A stretch of 64,000 nucleotides of DNA, from NCBI RefSeq assembly GCF_018130465.1, contig NZ_JAFCKJ010000004.1:422195-486194 (forward strand), in the 5' to 3' direction. A model generated the notes under the pieces. The model was not told the DNA's origin and did no database searches. It was given only the letters and a program-made list of their open reading frames with translations. Positions 50,505 through 59,472 of this stretch are shown in pieces. Positions within the stretch are counted from its first letter, which is position 1. Each line of letters opens with the position of its first letter. The position numbers were made by a program, and so were the translations under genes. The stretch is from Bradyrhizobium canariense (GTDB taxonomy: Bacteria; Pseudomonadota; Alphaproteobacteria; Rhizobiales; Xanthobacteraceae).

Positions 50505-51311
50505 TCAGCGCTTGATATAGACAGGCTTTCGCTTCTCAAGGAAGGCCCTGATGCCTTCCGAAAATTCCTCGGAGCGGCTGCACAGGACCTGGTTGCGATC
50601 CTCCATCGCGATCGCGGCTTCCAGCGATCCGGCATCGACGCTCATGTTGAGACATTCCTTGGACAGGCGCAGGCCCACGGGCGAGGCCGTGATCATCGCG
50701 TCGACATACGGCTCGGCGGCGTCATCGAGCTTGTCCTCGTCGACGACCTCGGAGACCAGCCCCACCGCGAGTGCGCGTTCGGCGCCGATGAAGCGACCCG
50801 TGAGGATCAGCTCCGAGGCAACGGAGACACCGACAAGGCGCGGCAGGAAATAGCTAGTGCCGATGTCACAGCCGCCAAGGCCGAGCTTGATGAAGGCGCA
50901 GTTCATCCGCGCCGATCTCGTCGCGATGCGGATGTCGGAGGCGAGCGCCAGCGCAAAGCCGCCGCCGGCCGCCGCGCCCTGGACCAGCGCGAGGATCGGC
51001 TGCGGACAGCGCCGCATCAGCATCACGATGTCGGCGATGCGCCGCTGCGAATCCAGCGACTCGGTGACGTCAGGCGGCTCCTGCTGCCCGGCACGACGCT
51101 GCATTGCGGCCTTGAGGTCGAGGCCCGCACAAAAATTCTTGCCTGCGCCCTTCAGCACGACGACGCGCGTGTCGCGGTTACGCTGGAGGCCCTGGAAGTA
51201 GACGTTGAGCGCGTCGATCAGCGCCGGATCGAGCGCATTGAGGCTTTCAGGACGATTGAGCGTCACCGTGTCGACGCCGTCATTGTGCTCGATCAGCAGC
51301 GGTTGGGACAT
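50505..51311 (-). CDS. Enoyl-CoA hydratase/isomerase-family (crotonase) protein
   Basis: 268 residues from ATG 51311 with GGGGAG upstream. TLNRPESLNALDPALIDAL, FCAGLDLKAA, GAAAGGGFALALASDIRIAT (oxyanion Gly) and AFIKLGLGGCDIGTSYFLPR are crotonase motifs. Hydrates the enoyl-CoA made by the dehydrogenases. Within the crotonase fold it could also be a lyase acting on a feruloyl-type CoA ester (vanillin-forming type), given the ligase beside it (inference). Confidence 0.9.
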   Translation of the reverse strand: MSQPLLIEHNDGVDTVTLNRPESLNALDPALIDALNVYFQGLQRNRDTRVVVLKGAGKNFCAGLDLKAAMQRRAGQQEPPDVTESLDSQRRIADIVMLMRRCPQPILALVQGAAAGGGFALALASDIRIATRSARMNCAFIKLGLGGCDIGTSYFLPRLVGVSVASELILTGRFIGAERALAVGLVSEVVDEDKLDDAAEPYVDAMITASPVGLRLSKECLNMSVDAGSLEAAIAMEDRNQVLCSRSEEFSEGIRAFLEKRKPVYIKR

Positions 51312-51326
51312 GCGCAATCTCCCCAT

Positions 51327-51470
51327 CGTCGTCCTGGACAAGCGAGCGGAGCGAGCGCTGATCCAGGACCCATAACCACAGGCCCGAGTTGTTGGACCAC
51401 CGGCGTTGGTTAAGCTCGTGCTTCTACTCACGCCGGTGGCAATGGGTCCTGGCTTTCGCCAGGACGACGG
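51327..51470. repeat. CGTCGTCCTGGACAAGCGAGC / TGGCTTTCGCCAGGACGACG repeat
   Basis: CGTCGTCCTGG opens the element and CCAGGACGACG closes it; ATCCAGGACCCATAACCACA and CAATGGGTCCTGGC lie inside. It separates the SDR and hydratase genes on the same strand and shares GACCCATAACCACAG with the element at 54322. Confidence 0.75.
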
Positions 51471-51475
51471 CGGGT

Positions 51476-52234
51476 CTACCGCGGCGCCATGCGGATCGCA
51501 CCGTCGAGGCGGATGGTTTCGCCGTTGAGCATCGGATTCTCGACGATATGCACGGCCAGTGAGCCGTATTCATTGGCGTCGCCAAGGCGCGCGGGATGCG
51601 GCACCTGGGCACCGAGGCTCTTGCGGGCTTCTTCGTTCAAGCCCATCAGCAGCGGCGTCAGGAACAGGCCGGGCGCGATGGTGTTGACGCGGATCTTCTG
51701 GCTCGCGAGGTCGCGCGCGGCCGGCAGCGTGAGGCCGACGACGCCGCCCTTCGACGCCGCATAGGCGATCTGGCCGATCTGACCTTCATAGGCAGCGACC
51801 GAAGCGGTGTTGACGATGACACCACGCTCTTCACCGACCGGCTCGATCGTGACGAGACGCTCGGCGAACAGACGCAGGCAGTTGAATGTGCCGATCAGGT
51901 TGACGTTGATGATGCGTGCGAATTTTTCCAGCGGGTAGACGCCGTCGCGGCCGACGATGCGCTGCGAGCCGCCGATGCCGGCGCAGTTCATCAGCACGCG
52001 CGCGACGCCGTGTGCGGCTTCCGCCTTGGCGATCGCCGCCTTGATCTGCTCCTCGCTGGTGACATCGGCGTGAAGCGCGATGCCTTTCACTTCGGCGGCA
52101 ACCTTCTCGGCGTTTTCCTTGCTCTGATCGATCACGCCGATCTTGGCGCCCCTGGCGGCCATGGCGCGGGCGGTCGCGGCACCAAGGCCCGACCCACCGC
52201 CGGTGATGAGAACGGCTACGTCTTTCAACTGCAT
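51476..52234 (-). CDS. SDR-family 3-hydroxyacyl-CoA dehydrogenase-like protein
   Basis: 252 residues. TGGGSGLGAATARAMAARGA, NCAGIGGSQ, NTASVAAYEGQIGQIAYAAS with YxxxK, and APGLFLTPLLMGLNEEARKS resemble the HSD17B10-like 3-hydroxyacyl-CoA dehydrogenases of beta-oxidation. NAD-dependent third step of the cycle. First gene of the minus-strand catabolic set; a TetR gene lies 67 bases upstream. Confidence 0.9.
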   Translation of the reverse strand: MQLKDVAVLITGGGSGLGAATARAMAARGAKIGVIDQSKENAEKVAAEVKGIALHADVTSEEQIKAAIAKAEAAHGVARVLMNCAGIGGSQRIVGRDGVYPLEKFARIINVNLIGTFNCLRLFAERLVTIEPVGEERGVIVNTASVAAYEGQIGQIAYAASKGGVVGLTLPAARDLASQKIRVNTIAPGLFLTPLLMGLNEEARKSLGAQVPHPARLGDANEYGSLAVHIVENPMLNGETIRLDGAIRMAPR

Positions 52235-52301
52235 CGCAAATACCTTTCCTCTACCTTTTCCTTGGGCGTTTCTTCTCTGGACATTGAGAGTTTGGCCGGA
52301 A

Positions 52302-52961
52302 TTATCCGGCCGCGGTGGCTTCCTCGACTTGCGTGAGGATGCCGCCGCAGATCAGCGTTTCCATGTGCTTGATGTATTGCCGGCAGACGTCGTCGGTGAC
52401 CGGGCCGACGCCGGTCGCGCGCGACATCGCGTGCCGGCCGAAGAACAAATGATCGCAGGCGCCGATCAGGCTGGTGTAGAACAGCACCGGATCGGTGGCG
52501 CGGAATTCGCCCTGGCTGACGCCGTCGGCGAGCAGGCGCCGATGGAAATCCAGCAGCGGCGCGACGAAAAATTTCGAGACTTCGTCCGCGGAGCCCGCGA
52601 CGCTCTCGTGCAGCAGATAGTGGATCAGCCGGTTCATATAGGGAAACCGGTGATAGGCGCGAATGATGCCGCCGATATGCAGCTTCAACTTCGCGGTCGG
52701 CGTGATCGGCTGGGCCAGCAGGTATTCGAGATTGGACAGTTCCGTTCCCGCGTCGCGCTCGAGCAGCGCCAACAGCAGGCCGTCCTTGTTGCCGAAGTGA
52801 TATTTGACCAGCGCAGCGTTGGCGCCGGACTTCTGCGCGATGTCGCTCAGCGAAATCTCGATCGAGGAGCGTTCGATCATCAGCTCGCTCGCGGCCACGA
52901 GCAATTTCTCTGCCGTGGAATTTTTTCCGCTGGGGAGTCTGTTCGGTACGCTGGTAGTCAC
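52302..52961 (-). CDS. TetR-family transcriptional regulator
   Basis: 219 residues from GTG 52961 (an upstream in-frame ATG at 53021 would add 20 residues). HTH: EKLLVAASELMIERSSIEIS, LSDIAQKSGANAALVKYHFG with NKDGL. The ligand domain resembles fatty-acid/CoA sensing TetR proteins, with LIHYLLHESVAGSADEVSKF. Divergent from thiolase and upstream of the SDR gene, so it likely represses both branches of the CoA-catabolic region (inference). No operator is proven; see the promoter at 53037. Confidence 0.9.
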   Translation of the reverse strand: MTTSVPNRLPSGKNSTAEKLLVAASELMIERSSIEISLSDIAQKSGANAALVKYHFGNKDGLLLALLERDAGTELSNLEYLLAQPITPTAKLKLHIGGIIRAYHRFPYMNRLIHYLLHESVAGSADEVSKFFVAPLLDFHRRLLADGVSQGEFRATDPVLFYTSLIGACDHLFFGRHAMSRATGVGPVTDDVCRQYIKHMETLICGGILTQVEEATAAG

Positions 52962-53036
52962 GGAGATCTCTGCTGTGCGTCGAGAGGCGCGCAGATAAGC
53001 CCAAGCAGCGCCTCGCCACAAGAGTTAATTGATCGA

Positions 53037-53065
53037 TTGACTAAACAACCAGTCGCCCCTTAAAT
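53037..53065 (+). promoter_or_regulatory. Sigma-70 promoter for the thiolase gene
   Basis: TTGACT (53037-53042), 17-base spacer, TTAAAT (53060-53065), 47 bases before the thiolase start. The nearby TTAATTGATCGATTGACTAA is partly palindromic and could be a TetR site; that is weaker. Confidence 0.6.
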
Positions 53066-53111
53066 CCGCCCCGACAACCAACCGTTCAAAATAATCCAGG
53101 GAGAAACCGAC

Positions 53112-54284
53112 ATGGCCGAGGCTTACATCGTCGCCGCTGCGCGTACCGCCGGCGGGCGCAAGGGGGGCCGCCTCGCCGGATGGCATCCGGCCGATCTCGC
53201 TGCGAAGGTGCTGGACGAACTGGTCGACCGCACCAAGGTCGATCCCGCGCTGGTCGAGGATGTGATCATGGGCTGCGTCATGCAGGTCGGCGAGCAGTCC
53301 AACAACGTCGCGCGCAACGCGATCATGGCCTCGAAACTGCCGGAGAGCGTGCCGGGCACCTCGATTGACCGCCAATGCGGCTCCTCGCAGCAGGCGCTGC
53401 ACTTCGCAGCTCAAGCCGTGATGTCCGGCGCGATGGACGTGGTGATCGCTGCCGGCGTGGAATCGATGACGCGCGTGCCGATGGGCCTGTCGTCGCAGCT
53501 TCCCGCCAAGAATGGCTTCGGCAATTACAAGAGCCCGGGTATCGAGCACCGTTATCCGAACATCGTGTTCAGCCAGTTCACCGGCGCGGAGATGATGGCC
53601 GAGAAGTACGGTCTCTCCAAGGATGAGCTCGACGAATACTCCTACAACAGCCATCAGCGCGCGATCGCGGCAACGCAGGCCGGCCATTTCAAGACGGAGA
53701 TCGTGCCGCTCGAGATCACCCGCGCCGACGGCTCCAAGGACACCCACCACATCGACGAGGGTATCCGCTTCGACGCCACACTCGACGGCATCAAGGGCGT
53801 CAAGCTGATCGCCGAGAACGGCAAGCTCTCCGCGGCCAGCGCCAGCCAGATCTGCGACGGCGCCTCCGGCGTGATGGTGGTGAACGAGCGCGGCCTCAAG
53901 CAGCTTGGCGTGAAGCCGCTGGCGCGCGTCCATCACATGACCATGATGGGCGGCGATCCCGTGATCATGCTGGACGCACCGCTGCACGCCACCAAGCGCG
54001 CGCTGGAGAAGGCCGGCATGACGATTGACGACATCGACCTGTTCGAGGTCAACGAGGCGTTTGCCTCGGTGCCGACGGGGTGGCTGAAGACCACCGGTGC
54101 CGATCCGGCGCGTCTCAACGTCAATGGCGGCGCCATCGCGCTCGGCCATCCGCTCGGCGGCTCCGGCACCAAGCTGATGACGACGCTGGTGCACGCCCTG
54201 CATCAGCGCGGCAAGCGCTACGGCCTCCAGACCATGTGCGAAGGCGGCGGCATGGCGAATGTAACGATCGTCGAGCGGCTGTAA
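53112..54284 (+). CDS. Acetyl-CoA acyltransferase (thiolase)
   Basis: 390 residues. SIDRQCGSSQQALHFAAQAV carries the active Cys; the second half ends with NVNGGAIALGHPLGGSGTKL (His) and TMCEGGGMANVTIVERL (Cys). GGGAGAA ribosome site. Cleaves or forms a 3-oxoacyl-CoA; with the neighbouring hydratase, SDR and dehydrogenases it completes a beta-oxidation-like set. Degradative direction inferred from context. Confidence 0.95.
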   Translation: MAEAYIVAAARTAGGRKGGRLAGWHPADLAAKVLDELVDRTKVDPALVEDVIMGCVMQVGEQSNNVARNAIMASKLPESVPGTSIDRQCGSSQQALHFAAQAVMSGAMDVVIAAGVESMTRVPMGLSSQLPAKNGFGNYKSPGIEHRYPNIVFSQFTGAEMMAEKYGLSKDELDEYSYNSHQRAIAATQAGHFKTEIVPLEITRADGSKDTHHIDEGIRFDATLDGIKGVKLIAENGKLSAASASQICDGASGVMVVNERGLKQLGVKPLARVHHMTMMGGDPVIMLDAPLHATKRALEKAGMTIDDIDLFEVNEAFASVPTGWLKTTGADPARLNVNGGAIALGHPLGGSGTKLMTTLVHALHQRGKRYGLQTMCEGGGMANVTIVERL

Positions 54285-54321
54285 GTCCGCATTGCATCGC
54301 TCAGGCGTTGCCACATTTGAA

Positions 54322-54448
54322 GGTGTCGTCCCGGCGCAGGCCGGGACCCATAACCACAGAAATTTGTGGTTAGGACTAGCTGGGCAACATCGCGTTTCAA
54401 CAATCTGGATTGGTGGCTATGGATCCCGGCCTGCGCCGGGATGACACC
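54322..54448. repeat. GTGTCGTCCCGGCGCAGGCC / GGCCTGCGCCGGGATGACACC repeat
   Basis: GTGTCGTCCCGGCGCAGGCC at the left pairs with GGCCTGCGCCGGGATGACAC at the right; central CCACAGAAATTTGTGG adds an inner stem. Between the thiolase and the CoA ligase. Confidence 0.8.
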
Positions 54449-54471
54449 TTTCTTGTTGAGAGATCTCGACC

Positions 54472-56016
54472 ATGACGCATCCGTCCGTCTACGCCAAGAC
54501 CAAGCCAAACAAGATCGCCTACCGGATGGCCGCCACCGGCAAGGCGATCACCTATCGCGAGCTCGACGAGCTCTCGAACCAGGGCGCGCAGCTGTTCCGC
54601 TCGCTCGGGCTGAAGGCCGGCGACCACATCGCGCTGCTGATGGAGAACCGCCTCGCCTTCATGGAGGTCTGCTGGGCTGCGCAACGCAGCGGGCTCTATT
54701 ACACCGCGATCAGCCGCTACCTGAAGCAGGACGAGATCGACTACATCATCGCCGATTGCGGCGCCAAGGTCGTGATCACCACACCCAAATGCGCCGACCA
54801 GATCAAGGGCCTGATCAAGGGCGCCGCCGGCGAGCCGGTCTTCTACATGATGGACGAGCCGCAAGCCGGCTTCCGCTCCTACGACAAGGAAGCGGCCGCG
54901 CAGCCGACAACGCCGATCGCCGACGAGGTCGCCGGCTACGACATGCTGTATTCGTCGGGCACCACCGGGCGGCCCAAGGGCATCAAGAAGGCGTTCGAGG
55001 GCAAGCCGATCGACGAGCCGAACGCGTTTCTGCGCGTGCTCTGCGCCAGCATGTGCGGCATGAACGCCGAGACTACTTATCTCTCACCCGCACCGCTCTA
55101 CCACGCGGCTCCCTTGCGCTTCAACATGATGGCGATCGTGCTCGGCGGCACCTCCATCATCATGGAGCACTTTGACGCCGAAGATTTCCTGAAGCTGGTC
55201 GAAACGTCCAAGGTGACCCACGCGCAGCTCGTGCCGACCATGTTCGTGCGCATGCTCAAGCTGCCGGACGAGGTCCGCAACCGCTACGACGTCTCGACCC
55301 TGAAGGGCGCGATCCACGCCGCCGCCCCCTGCCCGGTCGAGGTCAAGGCAAAGATGATCGAATGGTGGGGGCCGATCCTGATCGAGTATTACGCGGGCTC
55401 CGAAGGCAACGGCGTCACCGTCTGCAACTCGAAGGAATGGCTGGAGCACCGCGGCAGCGTCGGCCGCGCCGTGGTCGGCAAGATCAAGATTCTCGACGAG
55501 AACGACGAGGAGCAGCCGACGGGCGAGATCGGCACGGTCTATTTCGCCGACGCGCCTGTTTTCACCTATCACAACGATCCCGAGAAGACGAAGAAGGCTT
55601 ACAACGCAAAAGGCTGGTCGACGCTCGGCGACGTCGGCTATCTCGACAAGGATGGCTTTCTGTTCCTCACCGACCGCAAGTCCTACATGATCATCTCGGG
55701 TGGTGTGAATATCTACCCGCAGGAGACCGAGGACGTGCTCATCACCCACCCCGAGGTCGCCGACGTCGCCGTGTTCGGTGTGCCGAACGAGGAGATGGGC
55801 GAAGAGGTCAAGGCGGTGGTGCAGCCGCACGATCCGAAGCGCGCCGGCAAGGCGTTCGAGGCTGACCTGATCGCCTACTGCAAGAGCCGCCTCTCGGCGA
55901 TCAAATGCCCGCGCTCGATCGATTTCGAAGCCGAGCTGCCGCGCACGCCGACCGGCAAGCTGGTGAAGCGGCATCTGCGTGACAAATATTGGCCGAAGGC
56001 GGCAGCGAAGATTTAG
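54472..56016 (+). CDS. Acyl-CoA synthetase (AMP-binding, fadD-like)
   Basis: 514 residues. LYSSGTTGRPKGIKKAFEGK, EYYAGSEGNGVTVCNSKEW, GDVGYLDKDGFLFLTDRKSY and the C-terminal PRTPTGKLVKRHLRDKYWP lysine are all present. GDHIALLMENRLAFMEVCWA is the N-terminal domain. Activates a fatty or aromatic carboxylic acid. It follows the thiolase on the same strand after the repeat; a second, feruloyl-type ligase is at 48590. The two ligases probably handle different acids. Confidence 0.92.
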   Translation: MTHPSVYAKTKPNKIAYRMAATGKAITYRELDELSNQGAQLFRSLGLKAGDHIALLMENRLAFMEVCWAAQRSGLYYTAISRYLKQDEIDYIIADCGAKVVITTPKCADQIKGLIKGAAGEPVFYMMDEPQAGFRSYDKEAAAQPTTPIADEVAGYDMLYSSGTTGRPKGIKKAFEGKPIDEPNAFLRVLCASMCGMNAETTYLSPAPLYHAAPLRFNMMAIVLGGTSIIMEHFDAEDFLKLVETSKVTHAQLVPTMFVRMLKLPDEVRNRYDVSTLKGAIHAAAPCPVEVKAKMIEWWGPILIEYYAGSEGNGVTVCNSKEWLEHRGSVGRAVVGKIKILDENDEEQPTGEIGTVYFADAPVFTYHNDPEKTKKAYNAKGWSTLGDVGYLDKDGFLFLTDRKSYMIISGGVNIYPQETEDVLITHPEVADVAVFGVPNEEMGEEVKAVVQPHDPKRAGKAFEADLIAYCKSRLSAIKCPRSIDFEAELPRTPTGKLVKRHLRDKYWPKAAAKI

Positions 56017-56020
56017 GCGA

Positions 56021-56143
56021 GTGTCCCGGACGCGGTGCAGCGCGTAGCGGTGCGCCGCAGAGCCGGGACCCATCTCGCTGAGGTGCTGTGCCCCGGCTCT
56101 GCAGTGCGTCACTATGTGCCGCACCGCGTCCGGGGCACGAGAG
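56021..56143. repeat. GTGTCCCGGACGCGGTGCAGC palindromic repeat
   Basis: TGTCCCGGACGCGGTGCAGC, AGAGCCGGGACCCA / TGCCCCGGCTCT and GCACCGCGTCCGGGGCACGAG form the nested arms. Between the CoA ligase and ogt, which converge. Confidence 0.85.
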
Positions 56144-56150
56144 CCCAGCC

Positions 56151-56693
56151 TCAATCAAACAAGCTCGGCGTGTGGTTCACCAGCGCGCCTTCGATCTCCA
56201 GCATCTTCAGCTTCGTGACCACGCCGCCATTCGCAGAGAAGCCGCCGGGCTTGTTGCCGGCCGCCAGCACGCGATGGCAGGGCACGACGATCGGGCACGG
56301 ATTGCGGCCGAGCGCCTGGCCGACGTCGCGCGACAGCTCGACACCGCCGAGCTGCTTGGCGATGTCGCCATAGGTGACGGTCTTGCCCGGCGGAATGGTG
56401 CGGGCGATCGCGTAGACGCCGCGGTTGAAGTCGGGCACGCCGTCGAGATCGAGCGGGATGTCGGTGAGGTCATCCGGCTCGCCCGCGAGCAGTTTTGTGA
56501 TGCGGTCGATCGCCTGCCGCACTTCGGCGGTCGGCTCGGCTTCGCTGGCGTCGGCATGGCGCTGGCTGATGCGGGTGCGGATCTTCTGCTCGCCGCCCAT
56601 CGGCAGTTGCGTGCCGTTGATGCCGCGCGGACCCCAGGCAATGGCGCATAGGCCGATCTTGCTATCGAACAGGGCAAAATGCTGGTCGGTCAT
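56151..56693 (-). CDS. ogt: Methylated-DNA-protein cysteine methyltransferase
   Basis: 180 residues from ATG 56693 (an in-frame start at 56732 gives 13 more). Active site IVVPCHRVLAAGNKPGGFSA (Cys in PCHRV), Tyr/Arg context GKTVTYGDIAKQLGG and SRDVGQALGRNPCPI. Removes alkyl groups from O6-alkylguanine, suicidal. No regulatory Ada domain, so Ogt type. Converges with the CoA ligase. Confidence 0.92.
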   Translation of the reverse strand: MTDQHFALFDSKIGLCAIAWGPRGINGTQLPMGGEQKIRTRISQRHADASEAEPTAEVRQAIDRITKLLAGEPDDLTDIPLDLDGVPDFNRGVYAIARTIPPGKTVTYGDIAKQLGGVELSRDVGQALGRNPCPIVVPCHRVLAAGNKPGGFSANGGVVTKLKMLEIEGALVNHTPSLFD

Positions 56694-56830
56694 GGCTTGG
56701 TCCCTGGCTTGCGTTCCCTCGCATGCCCCCATTGTGATCTGAGACTAAATCTAGGCTTGGAAATAGTTGCGATCCACCCGGTTTCCGGGAATCTTGCACA
56801 GGAGTTCCGCCCCCCTTTCGCGAGCCCAGA

Positions 56831-57649
56831 ATGCAGAGCCTCCACGTCAACGGATACGACATGCCCTATCTCGACGTGGGCGAAGAGCGAGGAAGGCCGC
56901 CGCTGGTCTGCGTCCACGGGTCGCTCAATGACTTCCGGGTCTGGGGCTGCGTGCTCGGCACGCTGACGCAGCGGCACCGGGTGATTGCTGTCAGCCTGCG
57001 GCACTTCTTCCCCGACCGCTGGGATGGCGTCGGCGACACCTATTCGATCGCCCAGCATGTCCAAGACGTCATCGCCTTCATCGAGGAACTCGACCTCGGC
57101 CCGGTTGATTTGATGGGCCATTCCCGCGGCGGGCACATTTGCTTCCGCGTGGCGCAGCGGCGGCCGGAGCTGCTCCGGCGGCTGGTCCTGGCCGAGCCCG
57201 GCGGCGAGCTCGATGCCAGCCTCGATCCCGACTATGCCGGCGGCCCCTCGCCGCTGCTGGCGCGGTTCACGGCCTCGGCCGAGAAGATCGCGGCCGGCGA
57301 CGTCGATGGCGGCCTCGCCGTCTTTGTCGACACGCTGGAGGGAGCCGGCACCTGGCCGCGGCTGCCGGCCATGGTGAAGCAGAATCTGCGCGACAACGCG
57401 TACACGCTGATCGGCCAGGTCCGCGACAACCGCCCGCCATTCTCGAAGGCGGATGCGGAGGCGATCAAGGTGCCGACGCTGTTCGTCCTGGGTGCGCGAA
57501 CCAAGGGCCTGCTGCCGAAAGTGCTGCATGCGCTCGCCGCGCATGTGCCGTATTCCAGGACGGCCGTCATCCCGAACGCGACGCACCCGATGTTCGAGCA
57601 GGCGCCGCAGAAATACTCCGAAGTGGTGCTGGATTTTCTGGCGAGCTGA
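56831..57649 (+). CDS. Alpha/beta hydrolase, copy 1
   Basis: 272 residues. VCVHGSLNDFRVW (oxyanion His-Gly), DLMGHSRGGHICFRVAQ with the nucleophile Ser in GHSRGG, and terminal NATHPMFEQAPQKYSE carrying the catalytic His. Closely parallels the next gene (57652), 2 bases downstream, so the pair is a tandem duplication in one operon. Substrate unknown; similar proteins hydrolyse esters or C-C bonds. Confidence 0.9.
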   Translation: MQSLHVNGYDMPYLDVGEERGRPPLVCVHGSLNDFRVWGCVLGTLTQRHRVIAVSLRHFFPDRWDGVGDTYSIAQHVQDVIAFIEELDLGPVDLMGHSRGGHICFRVAQRRPELLRRLVLAEPGGELDASLDPDYAGGPSPLLARFTASAEKIAAGDVDGGLAVFVDTLEGAGTWPRLPAMVKQNLRDNAYTLIGQVRDNRPPFSKADAEAIKVPTLFVLGARTKGLLPKVLHALAAHVPYSRTAVIPNATHPMFEQAPQKYSEVVLDFLAS

Positions 57650-57651
57650 TC

Positions 57652-58464
57652 ATGCAGACATTTTGCGTCAACGGTTACGACATGGCCTATCTCGAAGTGG
57701 GACGAGGACCGCCGCTGGTGTGCGTGCACGGCACGCTCGGCGATTTCCGCACCTGGTATTCGGTGCTCGGTCCCCTGTCGAAATCGCATCGCGTGATTTC
57801 GGTCAGCCTGCGGCATTTCTTTCCCGAGCATTGGGACGCCGTCGGCGACGATTACAAGATGGCCCAGCACGTCGCTGACGTGATCGCCTTCATCGAGCAG
57901 GTCGAACCCGGGCCGGTCGATTTGATGGGCCATTCCCGCGGCGGCCACATCGCCTTTCGCGTGGCGCAGGCGCGGCCCGATCTGTTGCGCAAGCTGGTGC
58001 TGGCCGAGCCCGGCGGCGATCTTGATGCCAGCCTGCCTGTGCCGGCAGGCACGCCCGCGCACCCGCCGCTGGCCGCGCGCACGGCGCGCTCGGTCGAGAT
58101 GATCCGCGCCGGCGACATCGAGGCCGCGCTGCAGAACTTCTACGAAGGCATCGAAGGCGACGGCACGTGGCGGCGCGTGCCGGCGGCGGCGAAGCAGCAA
58201 TTGCGCGACAACGCCATCACCTTCCTCGGCCAGATCAACGAGCAGCGCCGGCCCTACACGCTCGCGGATGCGCAGGCGATCAGAACGCCGACGCTGCTGA
58301 TCGGCGGCGGCGCGACGACGGGGAGCCTGTCGGTGATGTGGCGCGTATTGGCCGCGCACATCGCGGGCGCCAAGACGGCCGTGATCCCCAAGGCCGGCCA
58401 CTGGATGTTCGAGCAGGCGCCGCTGGAGTTCGGCGAGGCGGTGGTCGCGTTCCTGGCGGAGTAA
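57652..58464 (+). CDS. Alpha/beta hydrolase, copy 2
   Basis: 270 residues from ATG 57652. VCVHGTLGDFRTWYSVLGPL, DLMGHSRGGHIAFRVAQARP, KAGHWMFEQAPLEFGE. Same architecture as copy 1, which begins QSLHVNGYDMPYLDVGEERG versus QTFCVNGYDMAYLEVGRG here. Adjacent GntR regulator and dioxygenase are on the same strand but 169 bases away. Function unknown. Confidence 0.9.
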   Translation: MQTFCVNGYDMAYLEVGRGPPLVCVHGTLGDFRTWYSVLGPLSKSHRVISVSLRHFFPEHWDAVGDDYKMAQHVADVIAFIEQVEPGPVDLMGHSRGGHIAFRVAQARPDLLRKLVLAEPGGDLDASLPVPAGTPAHPPLAARTARSVEMIRAGDIEAALQNFYEGIEGDGTWRRVPAAAKQQLRDNAITFLGQINEQRRPYTLADAQAIRTPTLLIGGGATTGSLSVMWRVLAAHIAGAKTAVIPKAGHWMFEQAPLEFGEAVVAFLAE

Positions 58465-58612
58465 GCGACCTGCCCTCTTTTTCCTCGAAAACAACCCCAT
58501 GTACAGTAGCCGGCCCCAGCAATATCAATGACTTAGAAGAACGAAAAAACGAGGTCGGACGCCGCCTTGGCCGCGCTTGACGCCCTTATCCTCTCGCCGT
58601 ATCTTCAAACAC

Positions 58613-58627
58613 GGAATTCTGTATTCC
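58613..58627. promoter_or_regulatory. Inverted repeat ahead of gntR
   Basis: GGAAT-tctgt-ATTCC, 6 bases before the GntR start codon; a possible autoregulatory operator or hairpin. Low confidence. Confidence 0.35.
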
Positions 58628-58632
58628 CTATC

Positions 58633-59331
58633 ATGACTCTCGGAGCTGCCGGCGTGATCCCTCTCGACCCGCTTCCGAACTTGATCCACCAGGTCTATGC
58701 GCGGATCCTGGAGGCGATCTCCGACCGCACGCTGCAGCCCGGCCAGCGCATCCGGCAGAACGAGCTTGCCGACAGGCTCGGCGTGTCGCGCCAGCCGGTG
58801 TCGCATGCGCTGCACCTGTTGCACCGGCAGGGACTCGTCGCCGAGAGCGGCCGGCGCGGCTTTGAAGTCACCCAGCTCGATCCCGCACGCATCCGCCAGC
58901 TCTACGAGGTGCGCGGCGCGATCGATGCGCTGGCGGCGCGGCTTGCCGGCGGACGCGCCGCAAGCGATGCGGCGGGACGCGCGCGGCTGGAGGCGGCGCT
59001 CGCCGCCGGGCGCAGGATCGACGGCAAGACCACGCTCGCCGAGCTGATCGCGCTCGACGTCGAGTTTCATCGCGCGATCTATCGGCTCGCCGGCAATCCC
59101 GTGATCGAAGAGACGATTACGCCGCAATGGCCCCATATGCGCCGCTCGATGGCGACGGTGCTGTCGGAGCTCGATTATCGCGGCAGTGCCTGGGCCGAGC
59201 ATGCCGACATTGCCGGACACATTCTCGCGGGCGATGCGAAGGCGGCCGAACGTGCGGCGCTTGCCCATGCGCAGACCGCGGGACGAATGACCGAAGAGAG
59301 ATTGAGGGCAACGAACGAGGCGGCGGCGTAG
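58633..59331 (+). CDS. GntR-family transcriptional regulator (FCD type)
   Basis: 232 residues from ATG 58633. Winged helix at the start (LIHQVYARILEAISDRTLQP; RIRQNELADRLGVSRQPVSH, then ALHLLHRQGLVAESGRRGFE) and an FCD effector domain (IRQLYEVRGAIDALAARLAG; LIALDVEFHRAIYRLAGNPV with metal-binding Asp/His). FadR/FCD regulators answer to carboxylic-acid or sugar-acid ligands. It precedes the PhyH-type dioxygenase and SAF-dehydrogenase, which it probably controls. Confidence 0.92.
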   Translation: MTLGAAGVIPLDPLPNLIHQVYARILEAISDRTLQPGQRIRQNELADRLGVSRQPVSHALHLLHRQGLVAESGRRGFEVTQLDPARIRQLYEVRGAIDALAARLAGGRAASDAAGRARLEAALAAGRRIDGKTTLAELIALDVEFHRAIYRLAGNPVIEETITPQWPHMRRSMATVLSELDYRGSAWAEHADIAGHILAGDAKAAERAALAHAQTAGRMTEERLRATNEAAA

Positions 59332-59336
59332 GTCGC

Positions 59337-59440
59337 CGTCATTCCGGGGCAGGCGAAGCGTGAGCCCGGAATCTCGAGGTTCCCCGGTGCGCAATTGCGC
59401 ACCTGAGGTTCGGTCCTACGGACCGCCCCGGAACGACGAA
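59337..59440. repeat. CGTCATTCCGGGGCAGGCGAAGC type repeat
   Basis: CGTCATTCCGGGGC...GCCCCGGAACGACG arms with an inner GGTGCGCAATTGCGCACC hairpin. Between the GntR gene and the dioxygenase. Confidence 0.75.
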
Positions 59441-59472
59441 TATAACAAAAACAAACCAAAGGAGGACGCCCC

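Noticed and set aside
53025-53046. TTAATTGATCGATTGACTAA taken as a TetR operator.
   Set aside because: Only partly symmetric; kept as a promoter-overlapping possibility, not as an operator call.
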